From NCBI RefSeq assembly GCF_003991425.1, contig NZ_CP034346.1, positions 6,433,680-6,497,679 on the forward strand: a stretch of DNA of 64,000 nt. Direction: 5' to 3'. Positions within the stretch are counted from its first letter, which is position 1; every line of letters starts with the position of its first letter. A program made the translations under genes and the position numbers. The DNA is from Paenibacillus lutimineralis (lineage in GTDB: Bacteria; Bacillota; Bacilli; Paenibacillales; Paenibacillaceae). The notes under the pieces were generated by a model that was not told the origin of the DNA, did no database searches, and saw only the letters and a program-made list of their open reading frames with translations. This document shows positions 24,928-36,321 of the stretch, piece by piece.

Positions 24928-26484
24928 TTATAAGTATTTCAATGGATTCTGCAAGCTGCCGTTCTTATGAATCTCAAAGTGAAGATGGGTCCCCGTGGAT
25001 CGACCCGTATTGCCCATGACTCCAATCTTTGAACCTTTCTCAACAACTTGTCCCTTCTTGACGCTGATCTTGCTCAAATGACCGTACAACGTCTCATATC
25101 CATTCTTATGATTGACGATAATACAATTGCCGTAACCTGATTTCTGACCAGCGAAGGTGATCACACCGTCGTCGGCAGCCATAATGGTCTTATTGCTGGA
25201 TACAAGGTCAACGCCCTTATGTGTTCTGCCCCAGCGCTTTCCGAAGCTGCTGGATAAGCGGGCTCCCGATACCGGCCAAGCGAAATCGCCTGATCCCTCG
25301 CCAAGAACAACCTTCGTACCTTTCAGAACAATTCTCGGCGAAGACTGCTTCGTTACCGTCTGACCAAGCCACTCCTCGGCAATCACATCACCATTCTCTT
25401 TTGTAATCCGATACTCCACCGTCTTAAGACCGCTGGAACCTTCAGCAATCACCTTCGATTCCCCAGATCGCATGCTGTCACTCTTGCGAATCTCAACCTG
25501 TGGCTCGGTAGTTATCTCCTCAGATACCCGTTCTACCGTACGAACTGTAAGCGAAGGTTGAACCGCCTTAATGCTCAGAACTTCACCGATTTGCAGGGTG
25601 AACTCTTTGATTTCCGGATTGTTCACCTTCAATTCATGTTGGGTGATTGCGAATTTCTTGGCGATTGAGGAGATCGTGTCACCTTCCCGAACCTCATATG
25701 TAATCGCCGATTCGTCTCCCTGCAGAATTCGCTCAACGGCCTCATTTACATCCATGACCTTGTTCGGATCCGTCTTGGTAGCAACCTTGGCGACATCTTC
25801 CTTGATCTTCACCGATTCAATCGTAGTTCCATGTTTGTCTTCGACTGCTGCTGTCGTCTGCTGGATACCGCCTGTTTTCTTTACTTTAGCAGCGAAGCCT
25901 TGCGCCGTCTTCGCCTGTGGTGCGAACTTGCCTTGCAGCGTACTCAGCACCTCATCCGCCGTAGCCTGATCCTTCACAATCCCGATCAATTTGCCATCGA
26001 CTCTTAATTCGACTCCCTGTGCATAGCCCTTGAGCATACCGCCCAGCTTCGCCAGCGTCTGTTCCGAATCGACTTCCGCCTTATATGATTTCTCCATCAC
26101 CGTAGTGATGCCATCTGTATATAATCCCATTTTTGCCTGGGGATATTTCTGATTTAATTCTTGTTCCTTCTGTTGGTACAGAGCTTGTAATTGCCCTTCG
26201 CTTGAAATCATACCAATCTCTTGCCCGTTCACATACACCCGGTAATAAGGCACCATATTCGCTTCAACGTATTGTTGACCGGCAAAATAGACAGTACCTG
26301 CAAGTACGATAGTAGCAATCGCGCTAGCCGCAATCACACGGGTTTTACGACGGCGGCCTATGGCAGCCGGAATGGCCTCGTGGTGCTCGGATATCTCTTG
26401 ATCGTTTTCCGGGCGACTGCTCATGGACGCATTCTCAGATTTCTTGCGCCATAACTGCCACCGATTTCCCCTGAAACCTCTCAT
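24928..26484 (-). CDS. Membrane-anchored M23 peptidase with LysM and G5 domains
   Basis: The 518-residue protein has a basic N-terminus, one membrane helix (about residues 50-68, IAASAIATIVLAGTVYFAG region), an N-terminal extracellular region, a LysM repeat (TYEVREGDTISSIAKKFAI near 260), a G5 domain (about 320-395), and a C-terminal M23 domain. Zinc ligands are visible in THKGVDL (His and Asp) and THLHFEIHKNG. It cuts peptidoglycan cross-bridges or stem peptides. The start at 26484 (MRGFRGNRW) follows AAGGAG; the longer frame adds 18 unlikely residues. It lies directly upstream of walR and is a natural target of the WalRK regulon, though this is inferred. Confidence 0.87.
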   Translation of the reverse strand: MRGFRGNRWQLWRKKSENASMSSRPENDQEISEHHEAIPAAIGRRRKTRVIAASAIATIVLAGTVYFAGQQYVEANMVPYYRVYVNGQEIGMISSEGQLQALYQQKEQELNQKYPQAKMGLYTDGITTVMEKSYKAEVDSEQTLAKLGGMLKGYAQGVELRVDGKLIGIVKDQATADEVLSTLQGKFAPQAKTAQGFAAKVKKTGGIQQTTAAVEDKHGTTIESVKIKEDVAKVATKTDPNKVMDVNEAVERILQGDESAITYEVREGDTISSIAKKFAITQHELKVNNPEIKEFTLQIGEVLSIKAVQPSLTVRTVERVSEEITTEPQVEIRKSDSMRSGESKVIAEGSSGLKTVEYRITKENGDVIAEEWLGQTVTKQSSPRIVLKGTKVVLGEGSGDFAWPVSGARLSSSFGKRWGRTHKGVDLVSSNKTIMAADDGVITFAGQKSGYGNCIIVNHKNGYETLYGHLSKISVKKGQVVEKGSKIGVMGNTGRSTGTHLHFEIHKNGSLQNPLKYL

Positions 26485-26613
26485 ACTGATCTCCTTTTCC
26501 ATATCGACTATATACGACAACAATTTAAATAGTTTCAAAATCTTAACCTTTTACAACTAGTTAATACTTTATCATAGCCAGGTAAGGGATTTCAACTAGA
26601 GGTAAACATGAGA

Positions 26614-26637
26614 AAAACCCGCTTGTAGCGCGGGTTT
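26614..26637 (-). terminator. Hairpin terminator
   Basis: AAACCCGC and GCGGGTTT arms around a short loop, followed by TTTTT on the minus strand, lie downstream of the gene that ends at 26730. It sits between that gene and the M23 peptidase. Confidence 0.7.
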
Positions 26638-26729
26638 GCGGTATATTTCATGTAATTGGTTGTACTAGTATATAATTTACATTTATGCGAATATTCCCTG
26701 CAATCCTGGAAATGAAACCCGAAAAGCAC

Positions 26730-27437
26730 TCACTTTTTTAATATATTCATCATCTTTGTATACTCCGTCTTATCCAAATATTTGGACAAAACCTGCTCAA
26801 TCTCTATCATTTCCGTCTCTGTTAACCCATCCTCCATCGCCTCAGTCAGCTTCTGCATCTCCTCCTGAGGCAGCTTCGTCATGAGAATCTTGAACACTTC
26901 CTCCTTCTCCTGATCAGGTAGCTGATCCTTCCTTGCGATTAGATCATCAGGTGTAACCAACACATCCCCCTGCTGTCCCGATTGAGAGGATATCCCCCCC
27001 ATAGCCGCAACCGAATCTTCGGGCGCTTGGCCATTCTCTTGATCGGTTCCTGCCGGCTTGTCATTTTCTGCTGCCTTTCCTCCGACAGTCTTGTCAGAAC
27101 CCTCCCCGTTCGTAGCGGAATCGTCACCAGCATCTGAGCTAGTATCGCTCCCCGTTCCAGAGAGAGCCCCCAAACCTCCTGTATCCGCTGTTTTATCCGG
27201 CAACCCATCCTCTGTTCCCAACTTGTCTGCCACCTTGTTGCCGGTCTTGCCTCCGAACCCGAGCATTCCTTTGAACATACCACCCAAGGTTGGAGCTTCT
27301 TCAGCGATCGGTATATTATAACTGCTTAGCAATGACTGAATATACGAATTAACTACGTAGCCTGTCGTCATTACAGTAAGCAAGCTAACCACAATAGCTG
27401 TAACAGACAGCTTAAACAGCCGCCACATCCATTTCAT
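26730..27437 (-). CDS. Membrane-anchored hypothetical protein with disordered linker
   Basis: The 235-residue protein has one N-terminal transmembrane helix (residues 8-34, LFKLSVTAIVVSLLTVMTTG). A linker of about 110 residues rich in Gly, Ser, Asp, Thr and Lys follows and is likely unstructured. The C-terminal 65 residues are helical and charged (EVFKILMTKLPQEEMQKLTEAM, then IEQVLSKYLDKTEYTKMMNILKK). No family is recognised. The gene stands alone between strong terminators. Anchoring a helical extracellular domain to the membrane is the visible design; its position before the M23 peptidase and WalRK genes hints at an envelope role. Confidence 0.6.
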   Translation of the reverse strand: MKWMWRLFKLSVTAIVVSLLTVMTTGYVVNSYIQSLLSSYNIPIAEEAPTLGGMFKGMLGFGGKTGNKVADKLGTEDGLPDKTADTGGLGALSGTGSDTSSDAGDDSATNGEGSDKTVGGKAAENDKPAGTDQENGQAPEDSVAAMGGISSQSGQQGDVLVTPDDLIARKDQLPDQEKEEVFKILMTKLPQEEMQKLTEAMEDGLTETEMIEIEQVLSKYLDKTEYTKMMNILKK

Positions 27438-27616
27438 TCCACTTCCTCCTTCTAGTCAGCCTATCGATCTATGTATCTTCCGGCATTCTATCAATAGTAT
27501 GGACGACAGAGTTGGAATTCAACCTCTATAATTCAACAAAATATACTTATAAAGGTGAACACGCACTTATAGAGATTTACTACCATCTCCCCCTATGTTC
27601 GCCCCATATACGCCAA

Positions 27617-27662
27617 AAAAGCCGCTTCAAGAGAGGCTGGATCCTCTCTTGAAGCGGCTTTT
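27617..27662 (-). terminator. Strong terminator of purA
   Basis: A 20-base perfect stem (AAAAGCCGCTTCAAGAGAGG with its complement) around a six-base loop, with T-runs on both strands, follows the purA stop after 18 bases. Confidence 0.85.
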
Positions 27663-27680
27663 CGTATGCTTTAACTTAAA

Positions 27681-29003
<1,323 letters not shown>

Positions 29004-29145
29004 TTAATAAATTTATAAGTGGAGCAGCAGCGATCAATGCGCTCGCCCCAGTCTCTAGGACTTCCTACTGAACAACCACAAAAAGCGCTGCTCCTGAGCA
29101 GCAATACAAGTTTACCAGCCTCATTTTTCAAAGTCAAATAAAAAA

Positions 29146-29179
29146 CGAACAATCAGACGGATGCCCGTAGGATTGTTCG
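29146..29179 (-). terminator. Terminator after dnaB
   Basis: CGAACAATC and GATTGTTCG arms (29146-29154, 29171-29179) are followed on the minus strand by a T-run. It lies 47 bases after the dnaB stop. Confidence 0.7.
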
Positions 29180-29225
29180 GATATATGGAAGATGTTCTCT
29201 ATATTATGCCCGGAGTATTACTTGC

Positions 29226-30590
29226 CTATCCAGCGAACGCATCAGTGTGCGCCCGTTCATAGTTCGCAAATTTATTGTAATTCTTCAGGAAGACCAGCTC
29301 GACGGTACCAACAGGGCCGTTCCGCTGCTTAGCGATAATAATCTCAATAATGTTCTTCTTCTCCGTCTCCTGATTATAGTAATCATCACGGTATAAGAAA
29401 GCGACGATATCCGCGTCCTGCTCGATGGAACCTGATTCCCGAAGGTCAGACATCATCGGGCGCTTATCCTGACGTTGCTCTACACCCCGGCTAAGCTGAG
29501 ACAGTGCAATAACCGGCACTTCCAACTCCCGCGCGATTTGCTTCAGAGTACGCGAAATTTCTGATACCTCCTGCTGCCGGTTCTCGCCAGGTTTGCCCCG
29601 TCCGTGAATGAGCTGGAGATAATCGATCACGATCATTCCAAGCCCTTTCTCTTTCTTGAGACGACGGCATTTAGAGCGAATATCGGCAACCGTTACCCCC
29701 GGAGTATCGTCAATATAGATCTCCGCCTCCGACAAGGCAGCTATGCCCATTGTCAGCTTGGACCAGTCATCATCACTCTTGAAGTCACCCGTTCGCATCA
29801 CACTAGCGTCCAAATTGGCTTCAGCGCAAATCATCCGCTGTACGAGCTGAGGGGCTGACATTTCCAGACTGAAGATCGCAACGGTCTCTTTGGCCCGGAC
29901 CGCCACGTTCTGAGCAATATTCAGCGCGAAGGCCGTCTTACCAACGGAAGGACGGGCTGCTACGATAATAAGGTCGTTGCGCTGGAAGCCGGCCGTCATC
30001 TTGTCGAGATCGACGAACCCGGAAGGAATCCCCGTTGTTGTCCCACTATTCTGATGCAGTTCTTCGACACGCTCGAATACTTCCATCACAACATCGCGGA
30101 TCGCGACGAACCCGCTGCCGGAGCGGCGGTTCGATATTTCTAGAATGCGCCGCTCGGCATCGCTTAATAGGGAAGAGACATCCTCTCCACCGGTATATCC
30201 CTCGCTCACGATCTGAGTTGCCGTCCGGATCAGGCGCCGGAGCATCGACTTCTCTTCAATAATCTGCGCATAATACTCCACATTTGCGGCTGTAGGAACT
30301 GCATGGGCCAGCTTAGCTAGGTAACTGACACCGCCGGTATCCTCCAGTTCACCCCGATCCTGCAAGCGCGAGGTCAGCGTAACGAGGTCGATAGGTTGGC
30401 CCTCTTCTCCAAGCTGTACCATCGCTTCAAAAATAAGTTGATGGGGCTTATCATAGAAGTCCTCGGTCCTCACCCGCTCCATCGCAGTGATTAGCGCTTC
30501 AGACTGAAGCAAAATCGCTCCGATCACGGCCTGTTCCGCCTCCAGATTTTGCGGGGGGATCCGGTCGTAAAACAGATCTGTGCTGCTCAT
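29226..30590 (-). CDS. dnaB: Replicative DNA helicase DnaB (DnaC of Bacillus)
   Basis: The 454-residue RecA-like hexameric helicase has an N-terminal DnaB domain (residues 10-115; PPQNLEAEQAVIGAILL) and a C-terminal motor. Walker A is ARPSVGKTAFALNIA, Walker B is MIVIDYLQLIHG, and the arginine-finger area is DLRESGSIEQDADIV. It unwinds DNA ahead of the replisome. The Walker A motif begins with Ala-Arg rather than the more usual Gly-Arg, with no expected effect. It starts one base after the rplI stop, so rplI and dnaB are in one operon with gdpP. Confidence 0.97.
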   Translation of the reverse strand: MSSTDLFYDRIPPQNLEAEQAVIGAILLQSEALITAMERVRTEDFYDKPHQLIFEAMVQLGEEGQPIDLVTLTSRLQDRGELEDTGGVSYLAKLAHAVPTAANVEYYAQIIEEKSMLRRLIRTATQIVSEGYTGGEDVSSLLSDAERRILEISNRRSGSGFVAIRDVVMEVFERVEELHQNSGTTTGIPSGFVDLDKMTAGFQRNDLIIVAARPSVGKTAFALNIAQNVAVRAKETVAIFSLEMSAPQLVQRMICAEANLDASVMRTGDFKSDDDWSKLTMGIAALSEAEIYIDDTPGVTVADIRSKCRRLKKEKGLGMIVIDYLQLIHGRGKPGENRQQEVSEISRTLKQIARELEVPVIALSQLSRGVEQRQDKRPMMSDLRESGSIEQDADIVAFLYRDDYYNQETEKKNIIEIIIAKQRNGPVGTVELVFLKNYNKFANYERAHTDAFAG

Positions 30591-30591
30591 T

Positions 30592-31035
30592 TTACTCCTC
30601 CGTTACATGTACCTTGAATGTTGCCTTCACCTCAGGATGAAGCTTCACACTAACCTGAGTTACACCCAGCGTGCGGATCGGCTCGTCCAGTTCGATCTTG
30701 CGCTTGTCGATCTTCACCCCAGCCTTACTCATTGCTTCAGCTACTTGCTTGCTCGTAATTGCGCCGAACAAACGGCCGCCTTCGCCGGCTTTTGCTTGAA
30801 GCTCAACCGTCATCTCTTCTAACTTCTTGCCAAGTGTAATTGCATCCTGCTTCTCCTGGTCTTTGCGCTTCTGTTCAGCCGCTGTCTGATGCTCCAACGT
30901 CTTCACATTGCCCTCAGTTGCTGGGCGGACTAGTCCGCGCGGAATCAGAAAGTTTGTTGCATAGCCTTCCGAGACTTCTTTAATTTCCCCTTTTTTACCT
31001 TGACCCTTAACATCCTTCAAGAAGATAACCTTCAT
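30592..31035 (-). CDS. rplI: 50S ribosomal protein L9
   Basis: The 147-residue protein has the N-terminal rRNA-binding module ([34 protein letters not shown]), the long connecting helix (about residues 41-75, rich in Glu, Lys, Gln), and the C-terminal domain ([16 protein letters not shown]). It overlaps the gdpP stop by four bases. The gdpP-rplI-dnaB order is conserved in Firmicutes. Confidence 0.97.
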   Translation of the reverse strand: MKVIFLKDVKGQGKKGEIKEVSEGYATNFLIPRGLVRPATEGNVKTLEHQTAAEQKRKDQEKQDAITLGKKLEEMTVELQAKAGEGGRLFGAITSKQVAEAMSKAGVKIDKRKIELDEPIRTLGVTQVSVKLHPEVKATFKVHVTEE

Positions 31036-33014
31036 TCGAATAACCCCTCTTCCTTATCTATTTGCTCCAGTACCTCCAGCAGTCTCTTCTCTGCTTCGGC
31101 CTGGCTGCCCTCTAACTGTGCCGCGGCGTTTGTTAAATGTCCGCCGCCACCAAGCCGCTCCATCACGACCTGGACATTCATGCTCCCGAGTGAACGGGCG
31201 CTAATTCCTATTAGACCATCTGGGCGCTCGCTAATGACGAATGAGGCAAGCACATTAGTCATATTCAGCAGCGTATCTGCCACCTGAGCGATAAGCATCT
31301 GTGGAATTTTGCGATTCGGCTCCGTGACAGCCAGTGCAACATGACTGTAGATGATCCGGGCATGCTTGATAATGTCCGCCTTGGCGATATACTCCTGTAG
31401 GTCCTCCTTCAGGAGCCGCTGTACCATGACCGTGTCAGCGCCCATTCGCCGCAAGAAGGCCGCCGCCTCAAATGTACGGGAGCCCGTATGAAGCGCAAAA
31501 TGCTTCGTATCTACCGTAATCCCGGCCAGCAAGGCCGTCGCTTCCAGTGGGCTGAGCTCAACCTTCTCATGGATATACTGAAGCAGCTCCGTTACCAGCT
31601 CTGCGGCTGAAGAAGCGTATGGCTCCAGATATACCAATACGGCATCATTAATGAACTCTTCACCACGGCGATGATGATCGACGACGACTACCCGTTTTGC
31701 TGCGCTCACGAGCCGTGGCTCCATCGTCAGCGATGGCTTATGCGTGTCAACCAGAATCAACAGTGTATTCGGCGTCATCATGCTGAGCGCTTGTTCAGGT
31801 GTAACGAAGCGCCTTAACAAGGCGTCCTCCTGCTCAATGCGATCCAAGAGACGAGTAATGCCCGGATTTGGTCCGTCGAGCACAATATGGGCCTCGACAT
31901 TGTACATATTAGCGGCCTTCAGCACGCCAATCGAGGAGCCAATCACGTCAAAGTCTGGGACGCGATGGCCCATAATAATGACGCGATCGCTCTCTTGCAT
32001 CAGATCGCGCAGCGCGTGGGCGATGACGCGGGCACGAACGCGCGTCCGCTTCTCTACGGCGCCTGTCTTGCCGCCGTAGAAAGACATGCGTTGACCCGCC
32101 TTCACAGCGGCTTGGTCACCGCCCCGGCCGAGAGCCATATCCAGACTGGACTGGGCTAATTCGCCCAGTTCGCTCAGGCTCTCGGTACCGAAGGCCAGGC
32201 CGATGCTCAGCGTCATCGGCACCTTGAGGTCCGCCGTCATCTCGCGGACCTCGTCCAGGATCACGAACCGGCTCTGTTCGAGCTGGCTCAGCGACTTCTG
32301 ATTCATAATCATCAGATAGCGTTCCGACGACAGCCGCCGCAGATAGAGACGATATTGCTTCGCCCAATCGGTAATCGCCGTCGCCACGCGGGCAATCAAT
32401 GCGGTCCGCTGCTGATCGTCCATCCCCTGTGCAGCTTCATCCAGATTATCGAGCATCACGATCCCGAGCGCAACCTTCTCGTTCTCATAGCGTTCACGCA
32501 GCACAGCCAGCTCGGTCATATCATGAATATATATCATTCGTTCATCGGCATCGATCGTCAGCTCATAATAACGTTCATTGACGATAACTTCCACCAAGGA
32601 CCTGCCACTTCCATGATCCCTCTTATCATGAACAAGCTGTGGTAGTGGCGGCAATAGCTCCGACAAGGAGACGCCAACAACACTCCCCCGACCGAACATG
32701 CCGAGCACAAAGCGGTTATGCCATTCAACTGTACGATCCTCGCCATAGAGTAGAAGGCCAAACGGCAAGCGACTCACCGCTTCGCCTTCTACTCGCTTGA
32801 TCCGGTAAGTCAGATCCGTCACATACTTCACCAGTTCCTTACGGAAGCGACGCTCCGCCTGCAGCATAACATAGGCTAATCCGCCAACTAGGCAAAGACT
32901 GACCAGACCGAGGATCCAGTTGTAATAGGAGACAAATATGACAAGCAGCAGCTCGAGCATAAATACCCATACTGTCTGATACCCATACCAACGTTTTTGC
33001 AGAAGTTTAGGCAT
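31032..33014 (-). CDS. gdpP: Cyclic-di-AMP phosphodiesterase GdpP (YybT)
   Basis: The 660-residue protein has two N-terminal transmembrane helices (about residues 10-50), a PAS-like haem-binding domain (about 60-160), a degenerate GGDEF domain (about 175-300), and a DHH/DHHA1 phosphodiesterase. The catalytic motifs are [22 protein letters not shown] and [12 protein letters not shown], and the DHHA1 motif is [12 protein letters not shown]. It breaks c-di-AMP to pApA, setting osmolyte balance and beta-lactam tolerance. It follows the DUF2232 gene and overlaps rplI. Confidence 0.95.
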   Translation of the reverse strand: MPKLLQKRWYGYQTVWVFMLELLLVIFVSYYNWILGLVSLCLVGGLAYVMLQAERRFRKELVKYVTDLTYRIKRVEGEAVSRLPFGLLLYGEDRTVEWHNRFVLGMFGRGSVVGVSLSELLPPLPQLVHDKRDHGSGRSLVEVIVNERYYELTIDADERMIYIHDMTELAVLRERYENEKVALGIVMLDNLDEAAQGMDDQQRTALIARVATAITDWAKQYRLYLRRLSSERYLMIMNQKSLSQLEQSRFVILDEVREMTADLKVPMTLSIGLAFGTESLSELGELAQSSLDMALGRGGDQAAVKAGQRMSFYGGKTGAVEKRTRVRARVIAHALRDLMQESDRVIIMGHRVPDFDVIGSSIGVLKAANMYNVEAHIVLDGPNPGITRLLDRIEQEDALLRRFVTPEQALSMMTPNTLLILVDTHKPSLTMEPRLVSAAKRVVVVDHHRRGEEFINDAVLVYLEPYASSAAELVTELLQYIHEKVELSPLEATALLAGITVDTKHFALHTGSRTFEAAAFLRRMGADTVMVQRLLKEDLQEYIAKADIIKHARIIYSHVALAVTEPNRKIPQMLIAQVADTLLNMTNVLASFVISERPDGLIGISARSLGSMNVQVVMERLGGGGHLTNAAAQLEGSQAEAEKRLLEVLEQIDKEEGLFE

Positions 33015-33025
33015 TCCTTTTCACC

Positions 33026-33973
33026 CTATCGTTTTGATTTCGTTATCATGTCACGCAGTGGAAAGGCAATGTCTGCGATCCCGACAATCCAGAACGGCAG
33101 AAACGGTATGAAGACCATCGCGATAACGAGCAATATAGGCAGTACCGGATTCCACTTGCGTTGATAAGCTATGAAAAAGAAGAGGCTTGCAGCCTGAATC
33201 ATAAATAAAAACTGTAATAACGGCGTCAGATTAACCAAAATGGTCCCGAGGAACCCTTCGCTTATAGCCGCTCCACCAAGCATATTCAGGATGAGGCAAA
33301 TCAGATAATACCAGATTAAGGAGCGCGGCAAGCGCCAATTGCGGAACGCTGGCATCTTCGGAACGATCAACCCCATGCTGCCCAATGTTGGACGAGAGAT
33401 CGCCTGAGTTACCGCCGCCATGATAAGCGAACATACAATCAGTGTAAATGGAAGCATCCGTACAGTTAGAGAGGAGAATTGCTGAATCATCTCCGGGGAC
33501 CATACCAAATTGCTGCCTAGACCAGTTCCTATTGTGCTATCTGCAGCATTTCTAAAAGGTTCCATCATCGTGTTAATCATGTCTTCAATAGCCCATGACA
33601 AATGAAAATCAAATAATACCGTACTAATCAGCAGCACTAGCAGAAATTCCACCAAAATCGTGCCCGCTCCCATCATTACTGTTCGGAAAGCAGGTGCCCG
33701 CTTCTTATACAACTCTCCCATCACTATAGAAGGGATTATAAAATACAGGGCCTGCAACAGAATGATCGGTCCGCTCGATCCAAACAATATAGCTGCCAAA
33801 ATCCATGCCGGTACGATATGAAGCAGGAACAACCGCCTCGATAAAGTCGAATATAGCAGGACGGTTGGAACCAAAATGAAAAATACCGTAACCACGGCAA
33901 GTGGAGTAGCTAATGAAAACAGGAGCAATAAATAAACAATGCTCCAAGCGACCGATGTCCAGCGCAGTTTCAA
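33026..33973 (-). CDS. yybS: DUF2232 membrane protein (YybS-like)
   Basis: The 315-residue protein has about eight hydrophobic helices and a short basic C-terminus (DMITKSKR). I start at TTG 33973 (KLRWTSVAWSIVYLLL), as GAGGTGAAC lies before it; the long frame would add 25 residues with no signal. The gene sits just before gdpP in the same operon, as in Bacillus. The function is unknown; the conserved pairing with gdpP hints at an envelope or c-di-AMP role. Confidence 0.82.
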   Translation of the reverse strand: MKLRWTSVAWSIVYLLLLFSLATPLAVVTVFFILVPTVLLYSTLSRRLFLLHIVPAWILAAILFGSSGPIILLQALYFIIPSIVMGELYKKRAPAFRTVMMGAGTILVEFLLVLLISTVLFDFHLSWAIEDMINTMMEPFRNAADSTIGTGLGSNLVWSPEMIQQFSSLTVRMLPFTLIVCSLIMAAVTQAISRPTLGSMGLIVPKMPAFRNWRLPRSLIWYYLICLILNMLGGAAISEGFLGTILVNLTPLLQFLFMIQAASLFFFIAYQRKWNPVLPILLVIAMVFIPFLPFWIVGIADIAFPLRDMITKSKR

Positions 33974-33980
33974 AATAAGT

Positions 33981-34283
33981 TCACCTCTTACGCATATGAT
34001 CTTCAAGTGTAGAAATGTCCTGATACCAATCTTCGAGCTGATGTCCATCTTGTTTGTGCTTCTTTAACTTCTCCAAAATGGCTTCATCTAAATCTCGATG
34101 AGAAATTCCCAGCCTGCGTCCCAATATGTAGCTACTGACGATTAAGCTGGCCAGGCTATCCGTTACCCGTGTCGTGCTGCCTTCCCATAATGCTTTGAAT
34201 AAACGAGATACGTGATCGACTACTTCTGTTTTGAGCCATTCAATCACTTTGGCGCGTTTGGCCACATCCATTTCCTTATGCAT
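33981..34283 (-). CDS. MazG-like family protein
   Basis: The 100-residue helical protein reads KALWEGSTTRVTDSLASLIVSSYILGRRLGISHRDLDEAI, in the style of MazG-like nucleotide pyrophosphatase domains. The usual EExxE metal-binding pair of true MazG is not visible, so activity is doubtful. The TGA stop overlaps the Shine-Dalgarno of the DUF2232 gene, so the two are coupled. The start could be ATG 34283 or an ATG four codons later (AAGGAA lies before the latter). It is first in the gdpP operon. Confidence 0.72.
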   Translation of the reverse strand: MHKEMDVAKRAKVIEWLKTEVVDHVSRLFKALWEGSTTRVTDSLASLIVSSYILGRRLGISHRDLDEAILEKLKKHKQDGHQLEDWYQDISTLEDHMRKR

Positions 34284-34367
34284 GGCAGACAGCTTTCCAC
34301 CTTTCCAAAAGAACTTTGCTCTTCATTATAGCATATAGCAACCGCACCAAAACTTGCAAACCTAACA

Positions 34368-34404
34368 AGGCAATTCAAAAAGTTCGCTTATGATAAGAAA
34401 ACTT
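34368..34404 (+). repeat. Relic of the GTTCAAAAAG repeat family (copy E)
   Basis: TTCAAAAAGTTCGC, then TGATAAGAAAACTT, matches the left end of copy A (36381 on) over about 34 bases, with few differences. No right end is found. It lies between the MazG-like and CBS genes. Confidence 0.55.
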
Positions 34405-34410
34405 ATACTT

Positions 34411-34839
34411 TTATTTTCTGACGATGGAATCGTCTCTGGTTACGAATTTCTCGCAATATTCTATGATCTGACTACGGCGGACAATACCGATAAATCTCCC
34501 CATATCGTCAACAACAGGGACAAAGTTCTGCACTTTGGCCAAATTAATCAAATCCTCCATGTCAGCGTCTATAGAGACTGGTTTATTATCCATCCGAAGC
34601 GGCACATCCGCTAGATAAAATTTTGAAGCGTTCTCAAAAGTCACCTTACCATCCGAATTTTTCATATACCAGAGCAGATCACCTTCTGTGACCGTCCCGA
34701 CATACTCCCCATGATGTCCGATAATCGGTACCGCTGTATAACGGTGATGTTCCATACGTTCCAGCGTCTGTCTAAGCGTTGAATCTATCCTTACGGCAGC
34801 AACATCATTTTTCGGCAACAGAAAAAACGCGATATTCAT
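34411..34839 (-). CDS. CBS-pair protein
   Basis: The 142-residue protein is essentially two CBS motifs. The first runs from about residue 8 (KNDVAAVRIDSTLRQTLERM, YTAVPIIGHHGEYVGTVTEGDLL), the second from about residue 78 (DVPLRMDNKPVSIDADMEDL, FVPVVDDMGRFIGIVRRSQII). CBS pairs bind adenine nucleotides; small stand-alone ones include the c-di-AMP sensor DarB/CbpB. The gene lies next to the gdpP operon, so a c-di-AMP link is plausible but unproven. It reads as a single-gene unit. Confidence 0.8.
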   Translation of the reverse strand: MNIAFFLLPKNDVAAVRIDSTLRQTLERMEHHRYTAVPIIGHHGEYVGTVTEGDLLWYMKNSDGKVTFENASKFYLADVPLRMDNKPVSIDADMEDLINLAKVQNFVPVVDDMGRFIGIVRRSQIIEYCEKFVTRDDSIVRK

Positions 34840-34957
34840 TCGAGTGGAGTCCTCCTCTACCTTTTCATACTCCCCAGTTTAAGGGGGATTATAAGTCATA
34901 ACAGTGCGTATTTATACATCTACTGAAAATGTCACTTGTGTTCTCTAGCGCAACAAA

Positions 34958-34984
34958 TCGGCAGCCGGAAATCCGGACTGCCGA
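34958..34984 (-). terminator. Hairpin after the LCP gene
   Basis: TCGGCAGCCGGA and TCCGGACTGCCGA arms form a tight GC-rich stem with only TTTGTTG behind it on the minus strand. It is 50 bases after the LCP stop. Confidence 0.6.
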
Positions 34985-35034
34985 AATATGAACGTAAGAT
35001 GGCTTTATATATAGATATGATAGCTAAAATGCAC

Positions 35035-36099
35035 TCATTCTTTGGTTGTCGCAGTTGAATCCTGTTGATCACGGGATTCCGGTGTAAGCAAGTCCTCTGG
35101 CTTTGTATCCGGATTGCTCCAGCTATCGATCATTTGCTTGGCGAACTCGAGATCTTCTTTATCTACCGAATCATAGTACACTCCGTTCTTACGGAAGCCT
35201 TCTCCCATGATAGTGAATCCTTTAATTGTAGGAGACTCGCCTAGCAATACTTGCTTGGACAAATCAATAATGTAGCTTGGCATCATATCCGTCTTGAAGT
35301 TCTCGCCCATCATATCCATTAAATCGGGAATTTTCGAGACTTGGTCCAGTTTCATCATCCGATTGACAATCGCGTTCAAGAAGATCTGATGTCTTCCTGT
35401 CCGATTGAAGTCGCTATCCTCGCGGTATCTTACGTAATTCAGTGCCTCTTGTCCATTGTAGAGCGGCTTATTCGCTTTGATCGTAAATTTCTCGTGGTCC
35501 TTCTGCTTATTGACGATATCCTTCGTAATCGGGAGCTCTACTCCCCCCAATGCATCAACAATATCACGCAATCCGTGGAAATTAATCGCGGCGTAATAGT
35601 CTACAGGATGATCGAGCAACCCTGTTACCGTATCTTTCGCCATCTTTGCTCCGCCAAATGCATAAGCATGGTTAATCTTATCTTCTTTGCCTCTGCCTAC
35701 GATCTCAGTGTAAGTATCTCGAGGGATTGAGACAAGCAGCACCCGGGATTCTTCCGGACGTACTACCGCATAGATCATCGTATCGGAGCGTGCCGGTTCA
35801 TTATCCCGCTGATCCACGCCTAGAAGAAGCATGCTGAACGGCTTGAATTTCTCCTCTACCGGAACTTGCTGAGGCTTCTGCTCTTCAACCGGAGCATAGG
35901 ATTTCTCCAGCTTCTTCTCCACCTGACCCGACAGGAACAGATCAAAGGCCACGACCGACAGCTCTTTCCTGAAAATATATCCGCCAGTCCCAAGTAGCAG
36001 CAGGACAGCTACCACAATGAGCGCACGTTTACCTTTATTTTTACGCTTTTTGTCCTTGGATTTGGCTTTATTCTTCAAATGTTGTTTTCGTTCTAGCAT
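35035..36099 (-). CDS. LytR-CpsA-Psr (LCP) family cell-wall glycopolymer ligase
   Basis: The 354-residue protein has a lysine-rich cytoplasmic tail (residues 1-23), a transmembrane helix (24-44) and an LCP domain. Conserved catalytic features are SMLLLGVDQRDNEPARSDTMIYA, LLVSIPRDTYTEI and NYVRYREDSDFNRTGRHQ, whose Arg and Asp residues bind the pyrophosphate of the lipid-linked polymer. It attaches teichoic-acid-type polymers to peptidoglycan. Start at ATG 36099 (MLERKQHLKNK); the longer frame begins at a TTG inside the GGAGG signal. It is a single-gene unit. Confidence 0.92.
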   Translation of the reverse strand: MLERKQHLKNKAKSKDKKRKNKGKRALIVVAVLLLLGTGGYIFRKELSVVAFDLFLSGQVEKKLEKSYAPVEEQKPQQVPVEEKFKPFSMLLLGVDQRDNEPARSDTMIYAVVRPEESRVLLVSIPRDTYTEIVGRGKEDKINHAYAFGGAKMAKDTVTGLLDHPVDYYAAINFHGLRDIVDALGGVELPITKDIVNKQKDHEKFTIKANKPLYNGQEALNYVRYREDSDFNRTGRHQIFLNAIVNRMMKLDQVSKIPDLMDMMGENFKTDMMPSYIIDLSKQVLLGESPTIKGFTIMGEGFRKNGVYYDSVDKEDLEFAKQMIDSWSNPDTKPEDLLTPESRDQQDSTATTKE

Positions 36100-36321
36100 C
36101 TTTGCCTCCAAAATTAAAAAAGATAAAATAAATGACTCATCTCTAACGACATACTCTTTTTTACATTGTAAACGGATAATTAAAGAAAAAGGCTACAAAA
36201 AAGACACGTTACTATTAAAGTTGAATTAAAATAACTCTATCGTCTCGTAATATATCATATTTTGGAATTTGGATACAACTTAGCATATTACATCGAACCT
36301 ATCATTCTGCCTAATAATAGT

